Source: Paramecium sonneborni (taxonomy: Eukaryota > Ciliophora > Oligohymenophorea > Peniculida > Parameciidae). From it: a stretch of DNA of 64,000 nt. The number at the start of each line of letters is the position of its first letter. Positions within the stretch are counted from its first letter, which is position 1. The DNA is taken from positions 453,740 through 517,739 of the forward strand of contig CAJJDN010000008.1 of assembly GCA_905182985.1 (NCBI GenBank), written 5' to 3'. Position numbers and translations under genes: made by a program. The notes under the pieces were generated by a model, which saw only the letters and a list, made by a program, of their open reading frames with translations, did no database searches and was not told the origin of the DNA. Positions 24,901-37,396 of the stretch are shown one piece after another.

Positions 24901-25039
24901 AAACTATCGAGAGGTTGTCATATTTTCTTATTTCTTCCTAGTGTTCAAATTCTTATTTTAATAATTCCTTTTTTTGTTTAAGGCTTTCTTGATCCAAACG
25001 AGCTTATTCATCTTCTCCTAATTTCTAAAACCTTAACAT
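21911..25039 (-). CDS. large coiled-coil protein (1042 residues), function unknown
   Basis: A single uninterrupted frame of 1043 codons under the ciliate code. The N-terminal half is coiled coil (QARLDQESLKQKKELLKQEF, YENLILEEQEKSESLQKILV). The middle (residues about 350-650) is a more globular, helical region, for example KKMEVEEQPEQVVWIKATKT and LAEYLHRIYQIIQAIDQ. A further helical block (KPKFDIKKLSKLL-type) and coiled coil follow, and the last 150 residues are disordered, Arg/Ser/Tyr-rich (SSRKPYTNSNNSSRKR). I do not recognise the family; the globular middle suggests a conserved ciliate or centriolar/ciliary protein. TGA lies at 21911-21913, inside repeat copy B. Confidence 0.85.
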
Positions 25040-25617
25040 TATTATTTCTCACTATTTAATTAAATCTGAGAAAAAATAGATTATAATAATAAGATTGATA
25101 AAATATCAATCATTTCTCTATGAAATAAATTTTATTCTAAATAATTATTCAAACATATACAATTATATTTTCTTTGTTCTTTATTATTTGTGAAAATATC
25201 GAAAATTTTCAGTAAAGTCTTACAAAATAAATTTCATAGTATTAGAAAGTAAAGGTATCTCGATCTGAACATTTTAAAAATAAAAATAATATTGTCCATA
25301 AAATTACATTTATAAATTTAAAAAATAGAATAGACAAGATTAAAAAGAAGAGTTTTTATTATTAAATAAAATTTAAGATATTTATTCTAAAATTCAAATT
25401 ATGTACAAAATAAATTTAGAAATGATTAGTTCCAATTTTGAAAATCTTGATTAAGAAGATTAAACCCTAACAAGCAATTTTTATGAAATTTAAAAGTTGT
25501 TTAAATGAAATCAAGAATTAATAAATATTAAAAAAATTATAATTAAATCAATATTTTTATGTAATTATTTTTCACTATTTTTAGTAATAATTATTGTATT
25601 TTACAAAATCTAAATAA
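25040..25617. promoter_or_regulatory. divergent intergenic region
   Basis: About 580 bp between the starts of the coiled-coil gene (minus) and the Kazal-like gene (plus). It is AT-rich without a convincing frame. Part of the 3' end (from about 25498) could hold a 5' exon of the Kazal-like gene, whose start is uncertain. Confidence 0.4.
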
Positions 25618-26615
25618 ATGCTACATATGCTCTTATTATACGTTGTTCAATCATAAATAAATGATTGTTAGATTTAACTAGGAGATTGCTTAGATAACTA
25701 TGATCCTGTTTGTGGTTTAAATATCTCTAATACGCCCATCTAAACTTTTTTTAATAATTGTTATGCTTGTAAAGCAAGTTAAGTGGTAAAATTCATAAAA
25801 GGAGATTGTACAAAGAATGAAGATTATATTAAAAGTGAGAGCAGTTCTACATCTTTAGGAGCTGATAATATCACTCCTTAACCTACAAATGGAAATTATT
25901 CTGAAACAATTTCTTGTACAAATCCTAGACCTAGTATTTGTGATACAAAGTAAAATTTATTGATGAATTTTTAGTGTAAAATCTACATGTGGACTTTTTG
26001 ATTCTACAACGAAATGTACTGGATTAAATTGTTTATAATAATTCTCAAATGAATGTTTAGCTTGTAGAAATACTTCTATTCATAGTTATTTTATAGGAAA
26101 TTGTTCTGATTACAAGTAATTAATAAATTTATTATTTAAGACCCAAAACTCCTACTGTAATTTAATGTAATACTTAATCTTCTAAAAACTGCGAATTAAA
26201 AGAATAATTAACAGTTTGTGGGTTTTTAGATGAAACTGCAATATGCTAAAATCCACCATGTTTATAACCATTTGATGATAAATGTGAACCATGTTAATAA
26301 GCTAATATAACATCCTATTTTATTGGTGATTGTAATCAATATTAACAATTGTTTTACAATGCTTAATAATAAACAGATTCCTTTGTGCCAAATTATTAAT
26401 ATTGTCAGGTTTAAAGACCTATAGAGTGTGATCAAGAATATATTTAAACTTGTGGAATCTTAAGATCTTGTAAGGATAATGGATGTGAAAGAACTTTTGA
26501 TAATCCTTGCTATGCATGTTAAAATAATTAAATTGAAGGTTATTATACGGGAGAATGCATTAATAATTTTACAAAAGTAATCTCAATTATTATTATTTCT
26601 ATGTTAATATAATGA
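25618..26615 (+). CDS. secreted Kazal-like / cysteine-rich repeat protein
   Basis: About 315 residues with two 25-nt introns. Repeating modules end in a Y(F/Y)xGxC signature: IKGDC, SYFIGNCSDY, SYFIGDCNQY, GYYTGECINN. Each contains a DPVCG- or TCG-like Cys pair and an NxCxAC core (NNCYACKAS, NECLACRN, DKCEPCQQ, NPCYACQN). The first module GDCLDNYDPVCGLN resembles a Kazal-type domain. The C-terminus is hydrophobic (VISIIIISMLIQ), consistent with a GPI or membrane anchor. The start is uncertain: the first ATG in the frame gives the short hydrophobic leader MLHMLLLYVVQSQ, and an upstream exon is possible. Probably an extracellular or surface protein; protease inhibition is not demonstrated. Confidence 0.75.
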
Positions 26616-26647
26616 TAATAACTAATTAAATATATATATATAAAAAA

Positions 26648-27513
26648 TCAATCCGAGAATAAATTATTATTATATTATTTCTATTGGATATACCAGTAAT
26701 AATAAAAATTAGGATCAGATTTTTCATATTATTTTATCAAAATTTAGAGTGATTGATTTGATTTCTTGATTTCTTTATATATATGGAAAATGAGACTGCT
26801 CTAATAATTTCTAAGGATATTGTGAAATAAATGAGATTACTCTTTTTAGATTAATTTGTTTAATTTATTACTCAATAATTATTCAAAAACCATCTATCCT
26901 ACATTTATTACTAATTATATTAATAATTCTCCTGATTCTTTATAGAGTGTTTAAAATAGAGGTGTTTCAAATTCTAAACAAGAAAGAAATTGCATCAATT
27001 AAAAATATTTAGAAGAGTATTTTGATATCATTTTCAACTAGTTCTCATTGGGTTTTTCAGTATTATTTAGAAGATAATGTATAGAATAAACCGTATTTCT
27101 ATGAAATTCATTTTAGAGATTTAACTAATCCATCCCTAATTGAATAAACTTTTATTTAACTTATTCAGTTGTTGAGATAGTTGATGAAAACCCATAACAT
27201 GAACATTTTGATTTATTTCGAACTGAATAATATCCTTCACTTAATCTAAATCTTTGAATCAATTCAGCAAAAGTAATTAACTAATATTATTAAGCTTTAA
27301 TTTGTTTTTGTTTCTCTTATATAGGGGATTCGCTTTCTATTATAATGAAATTTATATATTACATTCAATTATAATTTCATTAACTTATCTCATGTATTTT
27401 TCTTAATTCCATTCTAGATCTTTATTAGGAGAATGCCATTCTATATGACTTTATCCAAAAACACTGGTTGATACATCTCTAGTTGTTGATGTTGGTGGTC
27501 TTTATATACTCAT
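26648..27513 (-). CDS. uncharacterised helical protein
   Basis: 279 residues, one 26-nt intron near the N-terminus. Starts MSIQRPPTSTTRDVSTSVFG, with SPNKDLEWNQEKY soon after, then FAELIQRFRLSEGYYSVRNK and a Cys-containing turn (KCSCYGFS). The C-terminal half is helical with few charges (LMQFLSCLEFETPLFQTLY, SGELLIQLVINVGQMVFEQL) and the protein ends NNNLFSD. No family recognised. The stop is 32 bp from the convergent Kazal-like gene and the start is 42 bp after the stop of the giant coiled-coil gene upstream. More than 700 bp without TGA in this frame supports this strand; an opposite-strand model was rejected. Confidence 0.75.
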
Positions 27514-27555
27514 TTACATTTCAAATAATTATAATAAGTATTAATAGAGTAAATA

Positions 27556-30500
27556 TCATTTATCTTTTGATTTATCTCTTCTAAATATTCCAAAAACGCT
27601 TTGGCTTTTCTTTTCTAAACTCTGAAATAGCTTATTTATAATAGGCTCATTATATTCTATTCCACAAAGGCTCACTAAACTTTGATAATATACTTTTATT
27701 TCCTATTTATTCCTATGAATAATATTATAATTTAAACTCTTTTTCATATGATTCAAAAAACTTAACTAGTAAAGATATTAAATGAGAAGCTAATGCACCA
27801 TCTTAACAATTCTAAATCTTTTCATTTAATTATTTAATCTCTTCTTATTGATCACTTATTCTATTTCGTAAAGATTTGTTTTCCTCTTTAACTCTTTAAT
27901 TTTATTCCTAAATATTAAATTTTATTAATACCTCAAATCTTTATTCATCCTTTAAATAAGATTTAATACAAGATTTTAGTTTTGTATTCTCATACTTTTC
28001 TTGCTCTAATTCCTATCTTAATTTTGACACAGTTGATCTCATACTAAAAATATCTTCATCATCAAAAGATTAACTTTATTTCATAATCATGCTTTTTAGA
28101 CTTAAATTATCTTTGTTTTTTATTTGCTATTATAATTCTTATATTTCATTTTGCAATTTCATTATTTCTCCTTATAATTAATCATATTCTCCTAACTTAT
28201 CACAAATATTCCTCCATCTGTTAGCTTAACCTTCTTCTAAACTATTTAAATCTATCATCCAATCTCTATCTTAAACTATTGCTTTCTCACACATATCCAG
28301 ATAAATTGGAATTTCTTTTATTTTGTTTTTGAAATCTTCATCCTTCTTGATTAATTTTTTCTCTAAGTTTACAATTTCTAATTGCATTTCGCTTTTTGCT
28401 TTTCCTTATTCTTTGTCTGCTTTTAAAGATTCTATTTCTTATCTTAATTATTTAATTAAGTCTGATTCTTTCAAAGGAGATATTTCTATAAAATCATCTA
28501 AACTTTATAATTATTATCTCTTTAATTTATCATTCTCATCATACAATTATGCTATTTTATCTTAAAGCACAATTATTTTTTAGTTTTAATTACAACTTGA
28601 TTTCATTTAATTTTCAAAATTGTCACTTGCATTACCACTAATTGGATATAAAACTGATATACATTATTATCTATCTTCAGCTGAATTTTCTTATCTAAGT
28701 GATTTATTCTCATCACAATTTATAATTTATTCTCCTTATTCCATTTAATATTTATCTTAGACTAATTCTTTATCAAAGTTAGATTAACTAATAAAATTCG
28801 AAAGTCTTTTGTTTTCATTTAATAATTATTAATTTTTACTTATCTCATTGTTAAGATCTTTTTAAACTTTATTAATTTCAGCTATAAGTATATTTTGTTG
28901 TTGTTTTTCTTATTACATCTAAATTATAAGTTAATTTTATTATTCTTCTATGGATTTTTGAATTTCAATTTAACTTTATTTTTTTTGATTGATTTCTTAT
29001 TAATGTATTTATTTCATTTAATTCATTTTTTAAATTAATTCTTCTTCAGTCAATTATTTTTTTTCCAATAGTTTTTAAAGTTCTTATTTTTCTTGATTTA
29101 ATTTGATATTTTCTTATTTAAATAATTCAATTTACTTTAATCCAGTTTAAGTTACTTCATTTAATTAAATTTCAATCAACTATTTTTCCTTCCTAATACT
29201 ATCTACTTAGTTAAGCATTGTTTTTTCAAATTATGCAAATTAGTTTTTCAAATCTAGATTGCTTTTTTATTATTATATTTCTCTTTATTCAAAATCTGAT
29301 ATATTATTCTTCAGCTAAGAAATTTAAAATAATTAATTTTAATATAAAGCCTATATACTTTATATTTAATTAGTGTTTTCTTCATTTTCTAATCTTAATT
29401 AATTAGATTCCTTTTTATGATTTTATATAACAGTTTCTTATTATTATAATTTATCCTAAAGTTACTTTATTTATTAATGTTGAAGAACCTTGTCTTTTTC
29501 ATATTGTTCAAATTTTTACTATTTTTCCTTATTTGAATCCTCTATGATCTATTTTTGTAAAATTTATAAATTATTTATTTCTTAAAATTTATTTTCTAAA
29601 TCTCTAATTGTATTAGCTTTTTATCTAAGATCTTCATTCTAAGTTTAAAATTATTGCTATTATTATTACATTGAAACTTCTTATTTCTATATTTAAAATA
29701 AATATTAAACATTTAATTCTTTTAAATTTGTATTCTGTCTTTCTAATTCTTATTATTCAAGAAGGAATTTTTCATTTTAAGAATTTGCATCTTCTAATTA
29801 TTTTTATAATTAAATAATTGTTTTTTCTAATTAAGTAATTTAATTTAATTAATTATTTACAATTAATTATATCTTTTCGTTATCATTAAGAATCTAAGTA
29901 TAACTTTACTGAGATTAATTTAATTTTTGTATCAAATTTTAATTATTGCTCATCAATTATTGGATTTGCTTACTTTTATCATTAATCTCTAAGTCTATTA
30001 AAACTTATTTAGAATCTTATGATTATTTTATTTTTTCATTTTATATTTCTAAATGATCTTACAATTATTTTAGTTCTGCTTCTAATTATAGTATAACACT
30101 TTCTTTTTCTTAATTTTACTTTTCATATATATCATGTTAATCAAGTAAGCGTTACTTCTCTTTATTTAAATGCTAATTTGACTCATTAAGCTAAGCTATT
30201 TCTTTTTTTAAATTTAAAATTTAATTTTCTGATTAAGTTGTTCTTTAAGTGAATTAATATTATATATCTTTTACTTCCTTTATAGATATATTAAGTTAAT
30301 CATTCAAACTAACAATTTGATTTTCTTTTTATTATAAAATTTACTTTAATTTTATAATTTCTTTTTCAGAATAATCATTCTACTAAGATAAAGTTTTATT
30401 TATTTAATTTGATTTTTCTAAATTATCTTATAATTCATGAATTTCTTCACTAATTTAATATGTTTAGTTTAGTTTTACTTGAAATTCATTTTTCATTTTT

Positions 30501-33500
30501 ATAATTTCATCTTCTAATTCTTTTTATTTTTTATTCATTAAATCTTTATTAAATTCTAACTCAGTTATTATGAATATATAATTTTAATTATTTTCTTTTA
30601 AATCTTAGTTTTCTTAATAAATTTGATCCATTTTATTCTAAAATTCTAAATTTTTTGTTATCGAATCTTCAGATAATTCTTTTATTTTTGATTCATATTA
30701 TTTTAATTGTGATTATTAGTCTTATATTTAAGATTTAAGAATCTATTCAGATGTATTTGAAATTTAAATGACTTCCTAATATTATACCTCTAAATTTTCT
30801 AATTAATTATCAAGGATCTTCAGCTACTCTTCTTTTTATTCTAATTATTATTATTTTTCAAAATTTTAAGCATTAAGATCATGTATTAAATTTTGTTCTT
30901 ATATTGTTTATGTTATTTCTTATTATAATTTTATTATAGTTTATTTTTATAGTTTGTTTTGATCTTTCTGCTCTTATAATTAAACTTAAATTTAATTCAA
31001 TAATTAATCCTTCTCTTCTAATTAAATTTTCAATGATTTCAAGTCAAGATTTAATTAATCAATTTAATGAGATTACTCTTGAAATTAATTCTCTTATTCT
31101 TAAAATTATTCTTTATTATTTTAAATTTATTATTATAGGACCTTTGTTTCTACTTCAATTTATTCATTTTATTTTTAAGATTGTAAACTTATGATTGTAA
31201 AATCATCTATTTTATTTAGATATTCTTATTCTACTTCAAAAATTCTCATTTACAATTAATTATAATTTTATTCAAGAATTTATTTTTCTTCAACCAATTT
31301 TGATTTGATTTGTTTTGATTATTCAAAAAAATTACTTTTAATTTCTTTGAAAACTTAATTAATATTCTAAGTTTATTTTTATAATTTTAAATTTAATTGT
31401 TTTATCATAGCTTGCAAATTTTCAATTTTTAAATCTTTCTACAAAATCAAATCTTAATTATCATTTATAAAAGTTTTAAGTTATTAAATTTCTTAGTTTT
31501 ATTAATGAATAATTTATTAATTTTCTTTTAAGGATATTTATTATTCTCCATTTTTTTAAAGTTACATTTATAATAAGGACATTTGAATTTATAATTCATC
31601 ATTTCTATTTTTTGATTCTTAAACTTAATTTTTAAGAAACTCAACTTAATCAATTACTGATTCTTTTTCTTAGATTAACTTTTTTGAATGTTCCTAATTT
31701 TATTTATGAATAGATATTTGTTCTTATGTTAAAATGTCTATTCTTTCCTACATCTAAATTATTTGAGATTTAAGAATAAAGATTTCTTCTTCTTTTTTCA
31801 CATTTATAGATTTTAATTCATTAAGTTGTTCATTTTGTTTCTCCAAATTCAATTCTTTTTCTTATATTATTTTATTATTCTAAATTATATTTTCTTCTTG
31901 TTATTTATTTAATTATATGATTTATTTTATTTAAGTGTTAGGACTAGTTTACACTATTGAAGATAAAGAGGAATTAATAGATTACTCTTGTTAAATTTCA
32001 TCAATAATATAATTTTAATTTGTTGGGGTTCTTAAAGCATCAAAATTAAAACTATTATGAGAAATATCATATGAGACTCCTTCTAATTTAATTATTTAAA
32101 CCTCTTATTAATTTTTTGATTATTAATGATAAGTATTTAATTCATTTATTAATTATTCAAAATATTGTTGCTTTTCTAACAAATCTTTTAACTATGAGTT
32201 TAGATTTAAAATCTCTTCATTTCTTAATTAAACTAACTTAAGTTATGAATCTAATTAATGTTCAAGATTAGAAATTTCAATATTTTATATAGAAATTTTT
32301 CCATTTAGATCTTAAATTTATTGATCTTTATTTTAAATCTCTTCATTCTACAAAATTTTTATTATTGAATCTTTTCTACTTGATTATGTAGGGGAAGCTA
32401 TTTAAGTATTAATTTTACATTAGTCTTCTTTTTCTTAACTTAAATATTTGATTTAGTTTTTTAAATGATCAATTTAGATTTCATAATCTTTAATAATTAT
32501 TTATTATTGTTAAATATCTTACTATAATTCTTAATTACAACTTATTAGATGTTAGATTTATGAATTATTTTAATTAAGAGTTTCAATACACAAAAAATCC
32601 TCCTTTGAGAATGATTTTCTATCTTTAAGATCCTCTATTTTTTCAATATTTAGTTGTTTGCACATTTAAGTAATAAATTATTTTTATTAATCATTATCAT
32701 CACATAATTATTAAATAGTTTATTAAGACTCTTCTATTTATAGACAATAATGTTAAATCAATTCTTAATTTTTTTCGTCTTTTTTAATCAGTAAATTGAT
32801 TCTATTTTAAAATTATTCTGACACACTATCTAAAGTAGTATGTATCTTCTAAAGATCAATTTAATTATTGTTATGATGCAATATCTATCTTTATGGTGAA
32901 GAACTTTTGGCAGTTCCTCTAATTGGGCTTGATGCTAAATTATATGTAGATTTAAGATTCTATAATAATTTCTGTTTTATAACTAAATTCAAATTATCTA
33001 TTAGGCTTTCAAGAATTGAATTTAAATTGTCCTTATTTTTTAAATTTTCTATTATCAGCAAATAATCATTCAATTAATTTTAAATTTAGTTTTAGTTGTT
33101 TATTAATTCTTACTATATTTATTTATGTTACTATTATTACAACTTAATTTATTAATTAAATTGAATTTTATTATCCTCTATTTGTTATTAGTGCTTTTTA
33201 ATTTCTAATTATAATTTTTATATTGTATTTGTCTATTAGATTTAAGACTTTTTATATTCAATTTCTTATTCATCAATTTATTATTATAATTGTGCTTATT
33301 CTGTATACATATTTTCCAATTATGTATTTAAATCATCAATTTGCTAATTTAAATCATTTATAATATTCTTATATTTTATTTAATCATCTTCATCCTATTA
33401 TAAAGATTTAACTTTTTCACATTTGATCATTTTGATTTCTTGAAATAATTAATTTTCTTTCTCTTATTATTTAGCAATAATAAGTTCATTTTATTCTAGT

Positions 33501-34699
33501 ATTTTATTTTATTCAATAATTTATTGTTAAAGAATTTCAATTTATTATGATTATTTTTTAATACAATCATTCAATGAATTTATTGTTTCTTATTTTTGTA
33601 ATTATTAATTTATATTCTTAATATCCATTTTTAATGAATCAATATATGCATTTTTTTATTCCATTTACTTTTTGTATTTTTCAAGTTTATTAACATTTTT
33701 AGTTAAGATTTCTTGTTATTCTTTTTATTCTTTTTACAAATTAGAATTTAATTTTATAATTTCTTTAATGTTATAAGAGAGTTGATAAATAGAATCTTCA
33801 CTTGTATATGTTGGTTTAATTTAATCATTAATAAGTTAATTGAATCTATTAATTTAGATCATAACTGATTCATATTATGTTACTATTTTTTAATATTCTT
33901 TTGATAAATTGTTTTATTATTATGAATGATCTGGAAGTTTTAATTAATATTTTAATTTTTCTTTAGCAATAAAAGTTAGGATATTTTTAACTTCATCTAT
34001 TTTTTCTTTAGATTCTTATCTCTTAAGTAATTTTTATAGAATATCTCTCATTTTTTATTCTTTACTATCTAATTCTTATAATTTTGATTGTTTTAAATAT
34101 AAAATACTATTTATAACTTATTCGATTGATTTAATTTTATCTTCTTGTTGAAACATTTATAAATCACACTACTCTTTTAATTAAATCATTTTATTGTTCA
34201 TATCATCAATTTAACATTCAAAAGATTAAGTAAGTTCTTCAATTTCTTAATCTTTTGTCTTTAAGATACCATACAATTATTTCATGATAGCTTTTCTTTC
34301 TTAAGCTTTTCTTTGATATCCTTACATTAATTTATTTAAATTTTGATGATCATTGTCAAATTTATCTATTTATGAATTCTTATAAATTTATAAGTCTTTC
34401 AATAATTTAGCATTTTATTCATTTAACATCTCAATTTATTTTTTGTATTTTTCATTTTCATTTCTACAATTCCAATCATTAGATTTAAATTAATTTGTAA
34501 TTTATTTTTATTCACTAGCTTATTCATAATATGATGAGAAATTGCATCTTGATCTAGCTTCATCCAATTATGATCTTGAATGAGGGAATGATCTATAAAA
34601 TTAATCTCCTGTTCTTTATTGTCTATCTAAATAAGTTGATACTTGATGAGAAGGAGGAGATAATGATGGTGCTTTTAGAGGTTAATATAATTTTCTCAT
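27556..34699 (-). CDS. giant coiled-coil protein (about 2374 residues)
   Basis: One frame of over 7 kb under the ciliate code with a single 19-nt intron (27675-27693) close to the 3' end. The first 50 residues are basic and Pro/Ser-rich (PLKAPSLSPPSHQVSTYLDR), followed by about 2000 residues of nearly continuous Gln/Glu/Lys/Asn-rich coiled coil (for example NSLNDCIKKQSQQIEILQQQ), broken by a few Ser/Pro hinges (ASSPIRGTAKSSSPQRQ). Near the C-terminus lies a less repetitive part (IPIYLDMCEKAIVQDRDWMI then LASHLISLLVKFFESYEKEF), and the chain ends KSQSVFGIFRRDKSKDK. Such proteins serve as golgins, tethers or basal-body/striated-fibre components; none can be chosen here. I did not find a GRIP domain. 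Confidence 0.85.
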
Positions 34700-34880
34700 T
34701 TAATTAATATATACAACAATTCAAAAAAAATTTACTTATAACTTAAAGAATTATAAATAAGATATTTAAATATAAGTAATTATATACTATATATTATATA
34801 TACTAAAAAGAATTTTATAACAAATGATAGAGTTCTTTTAAATATCAATATTTTATAAATTTATTATTATTAATACTCAC

Positions 34881-35841
34881 TCATATGCTTAATTCTCCTA
34901 ATTAAAAAAAATACAGTTATTAAAATGAAGCACTCTCCAATTAAATAGGATTATATTTAAAAATAACTGAATTTGAATCTTTCAAACTATGATTATTTTC
35001 TCTAGCAATTTGAGTAAATTGATTAATTAAATTTCGACCAAATTAGATGGATTCAAATTTATGTTTGGATGGAGTTTTAAATTCAAAAATAGGTTTTTCT
35101 GGATGAAATCCAAATGAAAAAATTGGATATTATTTTGCTTCTGCTGCAGCTATAGAAACAACACCTTTTTAATCTTAAACTAAAGCAACTATTTTAAAGA
35201 AATTATTTAAAACAGAATGACTTTCATAATATGAAGGTAACACTCCCCAAGCAGTATTAAAATATACTACAATAATAAGTAGAAATACTTAATTCTTCAG
35301 TCTCTATTGATGTAAAAATTTATTCTTTTAAATCAATAAACATAGTACTTTACTTATCTGTAAATGTTAATTTTTTATTCACTCTTCCCATTCCTGAAGC
35401 AGGACTTAATACATCATAATCTTTATTAGATAAAATGAAATGCAATGTTTAATGTCCTAAACAAACAGCAAATAATGGAAATATATCTCCTTGTTAATTT
35501 GCTTCTATAACTTTATTTAATAGATATGTCACTGTTTATAAATACTTAGATGGTCCTGACTCTGTTTCCAAAGCTAAAGTACCTCCTGTTAATAATAACC
35601 CATTAATCTAAGAAAAATATCTATCTAAAGTTGCTTCATCAGCTTCATATGGTATAGGAATAACTCTTGCACCAGTTGATTCTACATATTTCACATATGA
35701 AGCAGCGAAATATGAATATTATGATTTTGGGTATTCTATATAATCTTCATCAGATGGTATTGTCAATATTCCTATCACTGGATTTAGATTAAATGAATTA
35801 TTTATTGCCACTAAGAGGGCTAAGAAAATAATAAATTTCAT
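34881..35841 (-). CDS. GGH: gamma-glutamyl hydrolase (folylpolyglutamate hydrolase, peptidase C26)
   Basis: 312 residues, one 22-nt intron. A signal peptide (MKFIIFLALLVAINNSFNL) is followed by the class I glutamine amidotransferase-like fold: NPVIGILTIPSDEDY, SYFAASYVKYVESTGARVIP, INGLLLTGGTLAL, nucleophile Cys127 in PLFAVCLGHQTL, and catalytic His in FGFHPEKP. GGH removes gamma-linked glutamates from folylpolyglutamates in lysosomes/food vacuoles or after secretion; the signal peptide agrees. The usual WHPEK motif has Phe instead of Trp. The C-terminus extends about 50 residues beyond the His motif (FGRNLINQFTQIARENNHS), as in animal enzymes. The gene lies 180 bp downstream (in minus sense) of nothing obvious and 181 bp upstream of the giant coiled-coil start. 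Confidence 0.95.
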
Positions 35842-37396
35842 CAAATATTATATAATTATTTTATCATTCTCTTAAAATTCAGAATTTTATTAATACTCCC
35901 ATAATTAAGCCAATTTATACTTATTATGTTGCTAATCTGCAAAGTTAACTAAATTAAAATATTCAGGTAAAACCAAAATTTTGATATCATTTATTCAATA
36001 TTATATTAGTATTAACTGAAATGATGTATAATATACATATAATTTTTATAATATAATTTAAAGTTTATTTTTAAGGAATTACAAATCGAGAATTCCAATA
36101 AATATTTATCTATGATGTAATTATCCTAAATTACTTTTGAGCACAGCATATAAGTTTATTAGAAAAATTTATTTTAAGTGATCCATTATTTATCTATAAA
36201 TATTAATGATCTACTATAGCATACTTAATAAAAAACAAGAGGTCCTTTTTATGTTATATTCTATCTAAATTATTATTTAAATTTTACATAACTCTATCAA
36301 TTTCTTAGATTAAAAAAAACTATCAAAATAAAGTATTAAATATTGTTATAAATATTAAGAATGATATAATAAATAGAATAAACAACACATTATTTAGATT
36401 ATTCTTCTATTTTTTAATTTCACCATAATTCCCAATAGAAAAATCAATTAATCTTCAAAAATTTTTATATTGAAAATTGAAATTCTTTGTCTAATGATTG
36501 AAGCCGAAATAAAGAGTTTTATTAAAACACCCATCAAAATAAATTTTTAATTTCTTTCTCTTAACAGATTATATTAAAATGATGTCGGTTTTTACTAAAT
36601 TTTATTTCAAATTAAATGAATAAGTTCTAATAATGTTTGATAAAAAATGGCAACTCTTTATATATATTATAATTATAGATTTTATAATAAAATTTAAGTT
36701 ATAAAAGCTTACTGCTTTATGAAAATAACATTAAATGATATAATATCCAAATATTTTCACATTCTTATTCTCTATTACTTTTTTTATCTTCTAATAGTTT
36801 CTCTTGTTTACATTACTTATATATACTCTTCTTTTTATTCAATTTCTTCTATTATTCACATATCTTTTTTCTATTCCCTATTACTTTTTTTCTTTAAATA
36901 ATAACCAAAAATTTATTCTAGTAAATCTATTACAAGTTTTTTTGAATTATATATTTTCTGTATATTAATTAAAAAATTATGTTCTAATCAAAGAAAATTT
37001 TCAAGGTAATTAATTTAAAAATCTTATTAAATTAATATATTTCTTCATTATTTATTTGGGTGAACTTATAACTTTTTTTTTTTTAATTAAATAAAATTAT
37101 TATTGATAATCGATCTTCTTAATTTCGACAGTTTTATTTTTCTTTTAAATATAAATTATATTATTTCTATTTTAAACTTGATTTAGATATAAAATTCTAA
37201 ATATTAAAGCAAATGATAATACTCATAAATTTAATACATAATTTTAGGTTTAATTAAAAAGTTCTATTGTTAAATATAACTTAGAAGAAATGAAATAAAT
37301 ACTTATTTTGAATATGCAAACTAAATAAGTTAATTTTACTTAAAATAATTATAAATGATATAGAGTTTAGTAGTATAGACCAATTTTCATAAGCAA
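35842..37396. other. 1.5-kb gene-poor stretch
   Basis: By far the longest region here without a supported gene. It is extremely AT-rich with frequent TGA in all frames. A 60-codon hydrophobic frame at 36719-36901 (plus) is Ile/Tyr/Phe/Ser-only and looks compositional. No tRNA, repeat or conserved element was recognised. It serves as the shared upstream region of GGH (minus) and the kinase gene (plus). Confidence 0.5.

Noticed and set aside
26783..27257. A plus-strand small gene that can be assembled with one or two introns
   Set aside because: It needs several frame changes, while the minus strand carries a single TGA-free frame through the whole region that ends cleanly at 26648. With only one stop codon, antisense frames stay open by chance.
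27510..27513. A 4-bp ATGA stop/start overlap between the giant coiled-coil gene and its downstream neighbour
   Set aside because: The frame giving that stop was the wrong one; with the 19-nt intron the giant gene stops at 27556, leaving 42 bp between the genes.
36719..36901. 60-codon hydrophobic frame
   Set aside because: Composed almost only of Ile, Tyr, Phe, Ser and Leu from T-rich DNA; no start context, no partner exons.
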